Positions 49,859 through 58,292 of a stretch of 64,000 nucleotides of DNA are shown here, piece after piece. This stretch comes from Shewanella piezotolerans WP3 (GTDB taxonomy: Bacteria; Pseudomonadota; Gammaproteobacteria; Enterobacterales; Shewanellaceae). The notes under the pieces are model-generated. The model did not search any database. It saw nothing but the letters and a program-made list of their open reading frames with translations, and was not told where the DNA came from. The position numbers and the translations under genes are program-made. Each line of letters begins with the position of its first letter. Within the stretch, counting starts at the first letter, position 1. Where the stretch lies: assembly GCF_000014885.1 (NCBI RefSeq), contig NC_011566.1:62001-126000 (forward strand), written 5' to 3'.

Positions 49859-50341
49859 ATGAAATTCATTGTGGTTTTAAGCTTATTACTTTTATTAAAT
49901 GCTTGTTCAACTGCACCAAGTCGTGATGAAAAACGGCAAACTTCACTGAGCAATAAAATTGCGTTAGACAATAGTCGTGCAGTAAAAAGTCAATTAATGC
50001 AATTACATAAAGATTGGAAAGGTACACCTTATCGACTGGGTGGTGTGAGTAAGCGAGGTGTAGACTGCTCTGGTTTTGTGCAAGTAGGTTTCCAGAAAAA
50101 ATTTGGTTTAACATTGCCTCGTACCACTGATGAACAAAGAGCTGTAGGCAGAAGTGTTAGTAAAAATAACTTGAGGCCTGGAGATCTAGTTTTTTTCAAA
50201 ACAGGTTGGAGTACACGACACGTTGGGATCTACATAGGTAACCATCAGTTCTTACATGCTTCAACGAGCCAAGGGGTGATGATCTCCAGTTTGGACAATA
50301 GCTACTGGAAGCAAAAATACTGGCTGTCGAGAAGGTTGTAG
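49859..50341 (+). CDS. NlpC/P60 family (C40) endopeptidase lipoprotein
   Basis: A 160 aa lipoprotein (lipobox LLLNAC). The NlpC/P60 catalytic triad is present: GVDCSGFVQVGF (Cys), TRHVGIYIGN (His) and FLHASTSQG (second His). The preceding FGLTLPRTTDEQRAVG and LRPGDLVFF are typical. The small size and anchor resemble MepS/Spr, which cut peptidoglycan cross-links or D-Glu-DAP bonds. The exact cleavage site is not predictable. Single-gene unit. Confidence 0.92.
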   Translation: MKFIVVLSLLLLLNACSTAPSRDEKRQTSLSNKIALDNSRAVKSQLMQLHKDWKGTPYRLGGVSKRGVDCSGFVQVGFQKKFGLTLPRTTDEQRAVGRSVSKNNLRPGDLVFFKTGWSTRHVGIYIGNHQFLHASTSQGVMISSLDNSYWKQKYWLSRRL

Positions 50342-50606
50342 CAGAGGGATTTCTGTTGCTCTTAGATTTTTGGCTATTATTTCTGTAATGAGTATCTTTA
50401 ACGTGGATAGGGATATATTAGATATCTATCAAATTCCATCAGTTAACTTTATGCTACTTTAAAAGCCATTCTTGCAAGCATCTATTTAGTCAGAGTTTAT
50501 GCACGCTTAGTAAGAACTGATATTATAGTCTCAACAGATTTTTTTACATTCGAAGCTGGTTAGCGGCGGATGTACTCGCAACAGATTAAAGTGAAAGGAT
50601 TAAGCA

Positions 50607-51140
50607 ATGAGCAAAGCAAAAATAGGTATTGTTACTGTCAGTGATCGCGCTAGTGCTGGTGTGTACGAAGATCTATCAGGTAAGGCGATTATTGACGTAC
50701 TCAATGAGTACCTTACGTCTGAGTGGGAGCCTGTTTATAAGGTTATCCCAGATGAAACCGATGCGATTGAAGCAACGCTAATTGATATGGCGGATGTGCA
50801 AAACTGTAGCCTAATTGTCACCACTGGCGGCACAGGCCCAGCTAAGCGTGATGTTACTCCAGAAGCGACTGAAGCAGTTTGTGATCGTATGATGCCAGGC
50901 TTTGGTGAGTTGATGCGTGCTGAATCATTGAAGTTTGTACCAACGGCGATTTTGTCTCGTCAAACCGCGGGCCTTCGCGGTGACTCTTTAATTGTTAACC
51001 TACCAGGAAAGCCAAAATCTATTCGGGAATGTTTAGACGCAGTGTTTCCTGCCATCCCTTACTGTATCGATCTCATGGATGGTCCATTCCTTGAGTGTGA
51101 TGAAGCGGTTATCAAGCCTTTTAGACCCAAAGCAAAGTAG
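50607..51140 (+). CDS. mog: molybdopterin adenylyltransferase Mog
   Basis: A 177 aa MoaB/Mog protein: KIGIVTVSDRASAGVYED, the molybdopterin-binding VTTGGTGPAKRDVTPEAT, MPGFGELMRAESLK, and ILSRQTAGLRGDSLIVNLPG. The length and the extended C-terminal region after NLPGKPKSI favour Mog over MoaB. Mog adenylates molybdopterin for metal insertion. It stands alone with a strong terminator after it. The 265 bp before it holds no gene. Confidence 0.93.
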   Translation: MSKAKIGIVTVSDRASAGVYEDLSGKAIIDVLNEYLTSEWEPVYKVIPDETDAIEATLIDMADVQNCSLIVTTGGTGPAKRDVTPEATEAVCDRMMPGFGELMRAESLKFVPTAILSRQTAGLRGDSLIVNLPGKPKSIRECLDAVFPAIPYCIDLMDGPFLECDEAVIKPFRPKAK

Positions 51141-51173
51141 TTCGTTTAAGCTCGCTCACTTAAAATGTTCAAA

Positions 51174-51198
51174 AGCCCGAATCAATTCGGGCTTTTTT
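51174..51198 (+). terminator. intrinsic terminator after mog
   Basis: AGCCCGAAT, loop CA, ATTCGGGCT, T6. Confidence 0.93.
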
Positions 51199-51204
51199 GT
51201 GTCT

Positions 51205-51253
51205 GGCCATAAATGTTCCATACATTTATTGGCATTCCCTCCGTCCTTGGAGG
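51205..51253. repeat. 49-bp two-hairpin repeat, copy B, downstream of mog
   Basis: Begins GGCCATAAATGTTCCATACA and ends CCTTGGAGG. It matches the 17101-17150 copy at 39 of 49 positions. It is directly followed by the 50-bp tandem repeats. Confidence 0.7.
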
Positions 51254-51256
51254 TCT

Positions 51257-51396
51257 GAACACTTATGCCAAAACCCATGGATGGTTTAGTTTTGGTATTT
51301 GTGTCAGAACACTTATGCCAACACCCATGGATGGGTTAGTTTTGGTATTTGTGTCAGAACACTTATGCCAAAACCCATGGATGGGTTAGTTTTGGT
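51257..51396. repeat. three tandem 50-bp palindromic repeats
   Basis: GAACACTTATGCCAAAACCC is repeated with an exact 50 bp period at 51257, 51307 and 51357; the third unit is truncated at 40 bp. Each unit contains the arms CCAAAAC and GTTTTGG around CCATGGATGGG. There are only a few differences between units. Confidence 0.9.
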
Positions 51397-51439
51397 AGCA
51401 GCACTCAGCTTTGATCAAGCAAATGCACTCACAATGCGG

Positions 51440-51619
51440 CTAGCACTTCTTGTTGCATAAGCTGGCGGCATTTAGCCCGGTGATAAGCAGTAGTGCTGGG
51501 ATCATTACAAAGTGCACCATCGCATTGGGCTCAATACTAAAATTGAGCCAGACCAGTAAGGCCCAGCTCAATAACCAATAACTGATACTGAATAGGTGTT
51601 TAGTAGAGAATGACTTCAT
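51440..51619 (-). CDS. small membrane protein, unknown function
   Basis: A 59 aa protein with two predicted membrane helices (ISYWLLSWALLVWLNF and MVHFVMIPALLLITGLNAA) and a CNKKC-type tail. I start it at ATG 51619, with AGGAG six bases upstream, rather than 17 codons upstream. It is divergent from the GlxA-type regulator. No family recognised. Confidence 0.65.
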   Translation of the reverse strand: MKSFSTKHLFSISYWLLSWALLVWLNFSIEPNAMVHFVMIPALLLITGLNAASLCNKKC

Positions 51620-51754
51620 AACGAACTCCTGGTTTTCTAGCTTGTGCCTGTTTGGCTGGACTAATAACAACTTGGATATAGTTTAAATTCTGGACAATCT
51701 GCCGATAAGTGTCATTATTGACAAAATAAGGGTGACTAGTGACAGGTGACTGCA

Positions 51755-52768
51755 GTGAAAAGAATTGTGATTTTGGCGGCTGATAATGCTGTTGCGGGGG
51801 GCATCATCAGTTTTATGGATGTGTTTAGCTTCTGCAATACCTATTGGAAGGTCACGCAAGCCAACGCAGAAGATGATCTGTTTGAGTGTAAGATCATCTC
51901 CCCAAATGGTGAGCCGATTAAAAGCAGTTATGGTTTATCCTTGCCTGTTATTGCTCATGCTGATGCCGAGCACTATTTATCCCATGCCGATGCCGTAGTG
52001 GTAGCCGCTTCAACGATTACTAATCGCAAAGAGCTCGACAGTTACCTTAGAGCTTTTAGTCCGCATATGCCGACTTTGCATCAGTTTGCTGAAACAGGAA
52101 AACCAATCGCTGCGTATTGTGCTGGCACGCTGGTTCTGGCTGCTAGCGGTTTGCTAGACGGACGTACTGCTACCTGCGTTTGGTGGCTGGCGGAACTGTT
52201 TAAGCGTAGGTTTCCAAAGGTGAACCTGTGTATGGAACACTTAGTCATGAGTGATGGTCCCATGTACACCGCTGGGGCGACAACCGCTAACTTAAGCTTA
52301 GCGCTACAGCTCGTTAAGGTGCTGATGGGGGAGCAGATAGCGACACAAATGGCTAAAGTTTTGCTAATCGATCCTAATCGTATCTCGCAACAACCATTTA
52401 TGACATTGGATAGTGAACCACGGCATAAAGATGAGCTGGTGAGGCGAATTCAAGATTGGATGCAGCTACATTTAACTCAGAGTTTCATATTGGATGATAT
52501 CGCCGATAAATTCGCGGTGGGTAAGAGGACTTTGATCCGCCGTTTCAAGAAAGCACTTAATGAAACACCTGCAAGCTACATGCAGCGGCTTAGAGTGGAT
52601 GAAGCCAAACGCTTACTGGAAACCACTGAGTTAGCGTTAGAGCAGATTGTCGAACAGGTGGGTTATGAGGATGTCAGCTCATTTCGGAAGCTGTTTATTC
52701 AGTTAACTAGCGTCTCGCCCAGAGCCTATCGGCAGAAGTTTAATACTCACAGTTGCTGCGAGTATTAA
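51755..52768 (+). CDS. GlxA-family transcriptional regulator (DJ-1/PfpI plus AraC HTH)
   Basis: About 337 aa: an N-terminal DJ-1/PfpI-like domain (residues 1-200) with RIVILAADNAVAGGIISFMD, the nucleophile-elbow-like IAAYCAGTLVLAASGLL, and TAGATTANLSLALQLV, then a C-terminal AraC HTH pair (about 235-330): DIADKFAVGKRTLIRRFKKA and VGYEDVSSFRKLFIQLT. Start codons are GTG either at 51755 or at 51746; AGGTGA precedes the first. The effector and targets are unknown. Confidence 0.88.
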   Translation: MKRIVILAADNAVAGGIISFMDVFSFCNTYWKVTQANAEDDLFECKIISPNGEPIKSSYGLSLPVIAHADAEHYLSHADAVVVAASTITNRKELDSYLRAFSPHMPTLHQFAETGKPIAAYCAGTLVLAASGLLDGRTATCVWWLAELFKRRFPKVNLCMEHLVMSDGPMYTAGATTANLSLALQLVKVLMGEQIATQMAKVLLIDPNRISQQPFMTLDSEPRHKDELVRRIQDWMQLHLTQSFILDDIADKFAVGKRTLIRRFKKALNETPASYMQRLRVDEAKRLLETTELALEQIVEQVGYEDVSSFRKLFIQLTSVSPRAYRQKFNTHSCCEY

Positions 52769-52789
52769 ATCCACTTCAGATGATTGCTA

Positions 52790-52990
52790 TTAAGCTTGCT
52801 TCTGTCTCCGATTGGCATACTTGTCGACGGCTTTACCTGTCGTCGCCCAAATCAGCACGCCTCCCCAAGCAATCATCGAAAGGCCTGCAGGGATACAAGC
52901 AATTAAGATTAACTTGAAATGTTTGCGGTTAAACACCAGTGCCAGTAGCGCTGGCAGAAACCATAGAAACACCACCGCTATTGCAAGCAA
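52790..52990 (-). CDS. superinfection immunity protein-like small membrane protein, 5' end uncertain
   Basis: A 66 aa protein with two membrane segments (IAVVFLWFLPALLALVFNRK; LILIACIPAGLSMIAWGGVL followed by IWATTGK), the layout of the T4 Imm-like superinfection immunity family. The only start codon is TTG at 52990; the frame reads back only to a stop inside the flanking repeat at 53002, so the original start may have been displaced by that insertion. The family name is from topology and residue pattern only. Confidence 0.6.
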   Translation of the reverse strand: MLAIAVVFLWFLPALLALVFNRKHFKLILIACIPAGLSMIAWGGVLIWATTGKAVDKYANRRQKQA

Positions 52991-53001
52991 TGCTAAGAAT
53001 A

Positions 53002-53265
53002 TATACCCGTTCTACCTGAAGATGCAGGATTCAGTGGGAATTTAATGGACTTTAATCACGGCATTGATTGCCACTAATGGTCATTCCCTTGGTAAAATCA
53101 ATAACACTGAGTAAAGTCCATTAAAGCCCATCGCAGAAGGCTTTGTGCCAGCCCACTTCGTTGTTGCACTAATTTAAAAGGGAATAACCATTTCTACATT
53201 AATGCGCCTAGAATTGAACTGCCACAATGCCTCTGAAACGAGCACCTTCAGGTAGAATGGGTATA
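53002..53265 (-). repeat. inverted-end intergenic element, copy 2 (264 bp)
   Basis: Ends TATACCCGTTCTACCTGAAG and CTTCAGGTAGAATGGGTATA are near-perfect inverted repeats. The interior is the reverse complement of the other copies. It fills the region between the superinfection-immunity-like gene and the natB terminator; no gene lies within it. Confidence 0.88.
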
Positions 53266-53317
53266 GTTATCACTAGCCAAAATATTGTCGATAAATTCCA
53301 TTTTACTTATCTCCTAA

Positions 53318-53349
53318 AATAAGCCTCTTAAATAGTTAAGAGGCTTATT
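53318..53349. terminator. terminator after the NatB-like gene
   Basis: AATAAGCCTCTTAA, loop ATAG, TTAAGAGGCTTATT: a 14-bp perfect stem, with T-rich flanks on both sides. Confidence 0.88.
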
Positions 53350-53356
53350 GTTTTAC

Positions 53357-54493
53357 TTATAAACCAAAGACAATTTTTTCGCTTTTAAGTGACTTTTGCA
53401 TACCCATTGCTAAGCCTGCAGAAATAACCAATGTGGTAATGGATGACACTGCGAGCTGTACAACAGGTAGCTCACGACCCTTGATAAACTCCATCAAGGC
53501 TTGTAGTTGACCTGATACTGGTAGCCACTGCAAAGTATCGGGTGCAATATCATAGCTGGCTGCCATTGCTAGCATCATAGGCAAAATGAGTACGATGGTG
53601 AGATACGACTGGGCTTCCTTAAAGCTCTTAGCCATAAACGATACAAACAACTGTAGGCAAGCAGCCATTATGGCAACGGGTAGGCCGACTAGCATCATCA
53701 TGCCGATGAAATTGCCATTAACGCTGACGCTAAAGCCTAATTCCTGCCAAGGGACGAAGCTGTAAGCAAATTTCGACACTATTAAGGTCAGTAGCAGACC
53801 GATCATGGCAAAGATGGTCACGGCAAGAATTTTAGATAGTACAATCTGCCCTGTTGATACTGGATGACTGAGCAATAATGCTAACGAGTTACGCTCGCGC
53901 TCACCCGCACTGGTATCAATAGCGAGGTTCATGCCTGAAATAAATACCGCATAGATCATTGTCATCGTCGCAATGCCCAAAATCATGCCTGCTTTTGAAT
54001 CTGGTGTCGCTTGGTCCTCTACATTTAGCTTAATAGGCTGCATGACTCTCGGGTCAATACCGCGAGCAATTAAGCGTAAACTGCCCATTTCAGAACTGTA
54101 CTCTTGCAAACGTTTTTCAAGACGGCGAATTGATTTTTGTAGTTTCTCATTAGAAGCATCGGCGATAAGGGTGACCTCTGCGCTGATCCCTTTAGCCATA
54201 TTACTGGCGTAATCATCACTGATGACTAACAAAATGTCCTTGGTATTCTCGCCGTCGGTTTGGTTAATGCCTTTGCTAGATAAGTACTTCACTAGATCAG
54301 GAGCGCCTTGCGGATTGTCGATGTTAATATTCAAATCTTCTGGGCTAGTCAGCTGACCGATCAACATAAAGAACATGCCACACATCAGCAGCGGTGCACC
54401 CATCGCATAGTAAAGTCCAGCCATTACCGAGCGTTTGTCTCGTGCGGCATCAATAAGCTCTTTGCGGAGCATGGTGATTATTTTATTACTCAT
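53357..54493 (-). CDS. ABC transporter permease, NatB-like
   Basis: A 378 aa ABC-2 type permease: an N-terminal membrane helix (LYYAMGAPLLMCGMFFMLIG), a 130-residue periplasmic loop, then about five further helices, with the typical DTSAGERERNSLALLLSHP motif between helices 2 and 3. The open frame continues upstream to 54574, but the ATG at 54493 has AAGGA in front and the conserved N-terminus MSNKIITMLRKELIDAARDK. NatAB exports Na+ in Bacillus; here the substrate is unknown. It follows natA by 61 bp in the S33 peptidase-natA-natB operon. Confidence 0.85.
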   Translation of the reverse strand: MSNKIITMLRKELIDAARDKRSVMAGLYYAMGAPLLMCGMFFMLIGQLTSPEDLNINIDNPQGAPDLVKYLSSKGINQTDGENTKDILLVISDDYASNMAKGISAEVTLIADASNEKLQKSIRRLEKRLQEYSSEMGSLRLIARGIDPRVMQPIKLNVEDQATPDSKAGMILGIATMTMIYAVFISGMNLAIDTSAGERERNSLALLLSHPVSTGQIVLSKILAVTIFAMIGLLLTLIVSKFAYSFVPWQELGFSVSVNGNFIGMMMLVGLPVAIMAACLQLFVSFMAKSFKEAQSYLTIVLILPMMLAMAASYDIAPDTLQWLPVSGQLQALMEFIKGRELPVVQLAVSSITTLVISAGLAMGMQKSLKSEKIVFGL

Positions 54494-54554
54494 TTCAATA
54501 TCCTTTTGTTGCCGTTGTGCTGTGCTGCATTGCGTGTTTCTATTATTGAATGCA

Positions 54555-55289
54555 TCATGCGGCAATCCCTTCATCGGTGCCGATTAGTTGAATAAAGGCA
54601 TCTTCTAGTGAGGCTTTACCCGTTTGTTGACATAAGGCGTCAGGGCTACCCACGGCAACCACTTTACCTTCTGCCATCACAATAACTTGGTCGCACAGTG
54701 CGGCAACTTCCTGCATCACGTGGCTGGAAAATAGTACACAGTGACCTTGGTTTTTAAGGTCTCGCAATATGTCACGCAGTACCCGAGTGCTCATTACATC
54801 TAGCCCGCGTGTCGGCTCGTCGAGAATAATATTGGTTGGCTGGTGGACAATGGCTTGTGCCAGTGCAGTTTTCATTCGTTGGCCTTGAGAAAAGCCCTTG
54901 CACTGCCTGTCTGCAATATCTGCTAAGTGCAGTTTTTCAATCACATTGCTGGTGGCTTGTTTGGCATCTTTACGTGATAAACCATTGAGCTCGGCAAAGT
55001 AACTGATGTATTCCCGCGGGGTTAAACGTTCATATAATCCAAATGGATCGGGAAATAATCCCAGTTGCTGTTTGGCTGAAACGGGTGACTTGGCAATATT
55101 AATCCCGTCGATTTCAGCGATACCATTGTCGGGCTTGAGTAGGCCAAAAACAGTACGTAAACAGGTTGTTTTACCCGCGCCATTTGGGCCAAGTAGTCCG
55201 GTAATTTGACCGTCGAGTGCCGAGAAGCTTAAATCGTTCAGCGCCTGCACATCTCCGATGCGTTTTGACAAGTTTGATACTTTAATCAT
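54555..55289 (-). CDS. ABC transporter ATP-binding protein, NatA-like
   Basis: A 244 aa ATPase: Walker A GLLGPNGAGKTT, Q-loop LGLFPDPFGLYERL, signature FSQGQRMKTALAQA, Walker B NIILDEPTRGLDV, H-loop FSSHVMQEV. It pairs with the NatB-like permease downstream and lies 10 bp after the S33 peptidase gene, so the three genes share a transcript. The exported substrate is unknown. Confidence 0.92.
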   Translation of the reverse strand: MIKVSNLSKRIGDVQALNDLSFSALDGQITGLLGPNGAGKTTCLRTVFGLLKPDNGIAEIDGINIAKSPVSAKQQLGLFPDPFGLYERLTPREYISYFAELNGLSRKDAKQATSNVIEKLHLADIADRQCKGFSQGQRMKTALAQAIVHQPTNIILDEPTRGLDVMSTRVLRDILRDLKNQGHCVLFSSHVMQEVAALCDQVIVMAEGKVVAVGSPDALCQQTGKASLEDAFIQLIGTDEGIAA

Positions 55290-55299
55290 CAGTGTTTCC

Positions 55300-56907
55300 T
55301 TACTTATTCAGGGCTTGTTGTGGGCGCAAAGCTTTGTCAGCATCGGCACTTAATGTCGTTTCTTGTTGGCTGCCTTCAGCTGGAATGGCTTCCACTGTAC
55401 TCGCATTCAAATAGAAATTACGGCGAGTATCTTTGCTTAAACACTCTGCATCGATGTCGGTTACCGCGCCTTTTTCGGCCAGTTCGGCAATCAAGTTATT
55501 GCCGCAAGATTGGTAGGCAACTCCGTGAGTCGCATAAGGGGCGATAAAGTGTTTAGCGTTGGTTAATTTTTCCATTGCCATCTCTCCCCAGCTCGGTGGT
55601 GTTGCCGGATCTAATTCACCTGATAACAGCAAAGTTGGGATGTCACTGGCAATAGCTTGGCTGAAACTGTCGTCAACTGCTGGCATATTCCATACGGCAC
55701 ATGACTGCTCAAAGGTCTTGATCATCTCTTTACCGAAATAGTTTGCTGCGGTTGTAGCACGTAATTCGGGTGTTAATCGCTGCCAATCTTCGCCACATAC
55801 CACCGAGGCGTGCATGCCCATGGCGATGCCAGTACTGTCCATAGACATGGCATAGAGGCCGGTAATCGGTTGAAAGTTACCTTTCGAAGCTTGGTGAATA
55901 GCGTGGGGAATCAAGGCACGGACGCTGGGTGAGTAGAGCGCCATACGCAACGCTCCTTTAAACTTACTGCGAGTCATGGTGAGTTGAGTTGCTTCACCTG
56001 TGGTGGGATCTGCAATAGTGCTTATTTTGGCAGCTTCAGCCAGTTCGCTATCTACTTTTTCCAGATCGGCAGCTAGTTGTGGAAACTGCTTATGGCATAA
56101 AGCGTTGTTGCTACAATCTTGGAGTACCAGTTCAAAAGCACGGGCAATCGCATCACCAATCGCCAATACACTTTGCTGCATCGGCACGACACCATCTAAG
56201 GTAACCGTGGCTAAATGCTCAGGGTAATGACGCATATAAAGCTGTGCCATTCGAGTACCATAAGAGACCCCATAAAGGTGTAGCTTTTGATAGCCAAGAT
56301 GTTCTCTTACGGCCTCAAAGTCTTTCAGTGCGGGTAGGCTGCCATATTGGGTAACATCGGCGTCTAATTCATCTAAACACTTTTGGGTTTCGACTCGAGT
56401 ATCAAAATCGTTTTCGTTAATCGCCAAGGCACTATCAAAACCGTCACCGATACATTGCAATGGGTTTGATTGCCCTGTACCGCGCTGATCGATCAAGATA
56501 ACGTCTCGTGTTTGGCGCACTTTTGTCAGCATTTGATCAAAGCCCTTGGCATTCTCTATTGCTGATTGCCCTGGGCCACCTGCAATCGCTAACAAGGCTT
56601 CACTTTTGCCACTGCTCTTAATCGCGGGCATTACCACGTAGTGTATTTGAATCTGTTTGCCGTCGGGCTTGGTATAGTTTTCAGGTACGCTGACCGTGCC
56701 GCAGTTCATCTGCTCGGACAGTCCGTCAACATAACAGCTGTTATCAGTGCTAGGTGCTGAAGTTGTCGTTGAAAGCGAAAGTGGCTGCGAATGAGCAGAG
56801 GGAAGCAGTACAGCTGCCCAAATGGCAACTGCGATAGCAACTTTCTTACGGCGCGTCAGAGTTGGGCAAACTCCGGCTCGTAATTGCGAATACATTCCTT
56901 GGTGCAT
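55300..56907 (-). CDS. exported alpha/beta-hydrolase, S33 tripeptidyl aminopeptidase-like
   Basis: A 535 aa exported protein with a signal segment (VAIAVAIWAAVLLPSAHSQ) and the alpha/beta-hydrolase fold: oxyanion AIAGGPGQSA, VILIDQRGTGQSNP, nucleophile LYGVSYGTRMAQ (Ser215), the C-terminal TAP-like LLLSGELDPATPP (Asp433), and YATHGVAYQSC (His461). The family cleaves N-terminal residues or proline-containing peptides. The start is ATG at 56907 with AAGGA nine bases upstream. It leads the natA-natB operon and diverges from the GntR gene. Confidence 0.88.
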   Translation of the reverse strand: MHQGMYSQLRAGVCPTLTRRKKVAIAVAIWAAVLLPSAHSQPLSLSTTTSAPSTDNSCYVDGLSEQMNCGTVSVPENYTKPDGKQIQIHYVVMPAIKSSGKSEALLAIAGGPGQSAIENAKGFDQMLTKVRQTRDVILIDQRGTGQSNPLQCIGDGFDSALAINENDFDTRVETQKCLDELDADVTQYGSLPALKDFEAVREHLGYQKLHLYGVSYGTRMAQLYMRHYPEHLATVTLDGVVPMQQSVLAIGDAIARAFELVLQDCSNNALCHKQFPQLAADLEKVDSELAEAAKISTIADPTTGEATQLTMTRSKFKGALRMALYSPSVRALIPHAIHQASKGNFQPITGLYAMSMDSTGIAMGMHASVVCGEDWQRLTPELRATTAANYFGKEMIKTFEQSCAVWNMPAVDDSFSQAIASDIPTLLLSGELDPATPPSWGEMAMEKLTNAKHFIAPYATHGVAYQSCGNNLIAELAEKGAVTDIDAECLSKDTRRNFYLNASTVEAIPAEGSQQETTLSADADKALRPQQALNK

Positions 56908-57010
56908 GATACTGATTCCTTTTTGCAATTTTGGCGATTCGATACCCGCTCGACTTCAGTGTGCTCTGAAACATGCACTTTGCAGTGGAGCGGGTATATG
57001 TTAACTTGGT

Positions 57011-57042
57011 ACTGTATCGGTGTATCAATGTATTAATACAGT
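57011..57042. promoter_or_regulatory. candidate operator between the divergent S33/natAB and GntR/ABC operons
   Basis: ACTGTAT at 57011-57017 and ATACAGT at 57036-57042 form an exact inverted repeat with an 18 bp centre; the inner TGTAT...ATACA (57021-57040) nests in it. It ends 12 bp before the GntR start, the place where YtrA-type repressors bind their own promoter. Confidence 0.6.
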
Positions 57043-57054
57043 GACTAAAGGCTA

Positions 57055-57426
57055 ATGTTAGAGCAACTAAATGTCAACCCCAGTAGTGGTGAGCCAATTT
57101 ATAAACAGTTAAGCGAGCAGATCGTGCGTTTGATTGTGGGTGGCCAACTACAAAGTGAGCAAGTATTGCCGTCAGTGCGGCAGATGGCTGAGCATTTAAC
57201 GGTAAACCCAATGACGGTGAGCCGAGCAGTGCAACAGCTAGTGGAGCAAGGTTGGCTGGAGCGCCGCCGTGGTCAACCTACTCGCGTGGCACAACGTGAG
57301 CAGAGTGATATCAGCTCCAATGGACAATTATTACACCCGCAGATTGACGCGGTTGTTGAGCAGGCTAAACAACTCGGCATCAGTTTAGATGCGCTAAAAA
57401 CACTGCTTGGTGATCGCTGGAAGTAA
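57055..57426 (+). CDS. GntR-family (YtrA subfamily) transcriptional repressor
   Basis: A 123 aa protein with the short YtrA layout: winged helix EPIYKQLSEQIVRLIVGGQL, LPSVRQMAEHLTVNPMTVSR and AVQQLVEQGWLERRRGQPTR, and only a short C-terminal dimer helix. Members usually repress ABC-exporter genes that follow them, and such an exporter starts 20 bp downstream. The ligand is unknown; in Bacillus, cell-wall antibiotics and bacitracin-like compounds induce related systems. Confidence 0.9.
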   Translation: MLEQLNVNPSSGEPIYKQLSEQIVRLIVGGQLQSEQVLPSVRQMAEHLTVNPMTVSRAVQQLVEQGWLERRRGQPTRVAQREQSDISSNGQLLHPQIDAVVEQAKQLGISLDALKTLLGDRWK

Positions 57427-57446
57427 AATTTAAAGGATTCTTTTCG

Positions 57447-58292
57447 ATGGATATGAATGAAACACCCATTTTAGTCTGCAAGCAGCTGACAAAAAAATTT
57501 GATGATAAAGTCGCGCTTAATGGCTTAGATATGGCGCTGTACCCAGGAATGGTTGTTGGTCTGCTTGGCCAAAATGGCGCGGGTAAATCGACCTTAATGC
57601 GTTGTGCCCTTGGGATCATGCAAGCAAGTTCAGGCAGTATTGAGGTGCTAGCAACGCCCGTTGAACAGATGACGTCAGAGCTTAAAACACAAATTGGTTA
57701 TGTGCCGCAACAACCCTTTGGTTATGAGGGTTTTAGTGTATCTAAAGCACTGGATCTGCATCGTAGCTTTTATCCTGAGTGGGACAAGTTACTAGAGGCT
57801 GAATGGCTACAACGATTCGATCTGGACCCTAAGCAGCAAGTGCAGCGTCTATCCGTTGGACAGCGTCAGTCGTTGGCACTCATTATGGCAATGGCTTACC
57901 GGCCCAAACTGCTTATTCTCGATGAACCCGTCGCCAGTTTAGATCCCATCGCTAGACGTAAGTTTATGGCCGATCTATTTGAGTTAGCAATCGAGTCAGG
58001 CTCTTGTGTGCTGTTCTCTTCTCATATCACTTCCGATCTTGAACGGGTTGCTAGCCATCTCGCGTTGCTGAAGCATGGCGAGTTGGTGATATTTAAAGAG
58101 ATAGATGAGCTAAGAGAGCAGGTGAAGCTATTAAAGCTGAATGAGTCTGCCGCACTGCCTGCTGAGTTAAATGTACTGCATCGAAATGGTTGTAATGTGT
58201 TGGTTGATAACTATCAACAGCAGCAGTTTGCTGGGCTGATTAGTGCTAACTCACTTAACTTGGAGCAGCTGTTTATGGAGCTGCACTCATGA
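57447..58292 (+). CDS. ABC transporter ATP-binding protein linked to the YtrA-type repressor
   Basis: A 281 aa ATPase: Walker A GLLGQNGAGKST, Q-loop GYVPQQPFGYEGF, signature RLSVGQRQSLALIMA, Walker B KLLILDEPVASLDP, H-loop FSSHITSDL. The 70-residue C-terminal extension after the ATPase fold is of the bacitracin/YtrB type. It starts 20 bp after the GntR gene and overlaps the permease gene by 4 bp. Confidence 0.92.
   Translation: MDMNETPILVCKQLTKKFDDKVALNGLDMALYPGMVVGLLGQNGAGKSTLMRCALGIMQASSGSIEVLATPVEQMTSELKTQIGYVPQQPFGYEGFSVSKALDLHRSFYPEWDKLLEAEWLQRFDLDPKQQVQRLSVGQRQSLALIMAMAYRPKLLILDEPVASLDPIARRKFMADLFELAIESGSCVLFSSHITSDLERVASHLALLKHGELVIFKEIDELREQVKLLKLNESAALPAELNVLHRNGCNVLVDNYQQQQFAGLISANSLNLEQLFMELHS

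Noticed and set aside
51257..51396. Possible CRISPR array
   Set aside because: The 50 bp units are joined directly with no variable spacers, and no cas gene is present.
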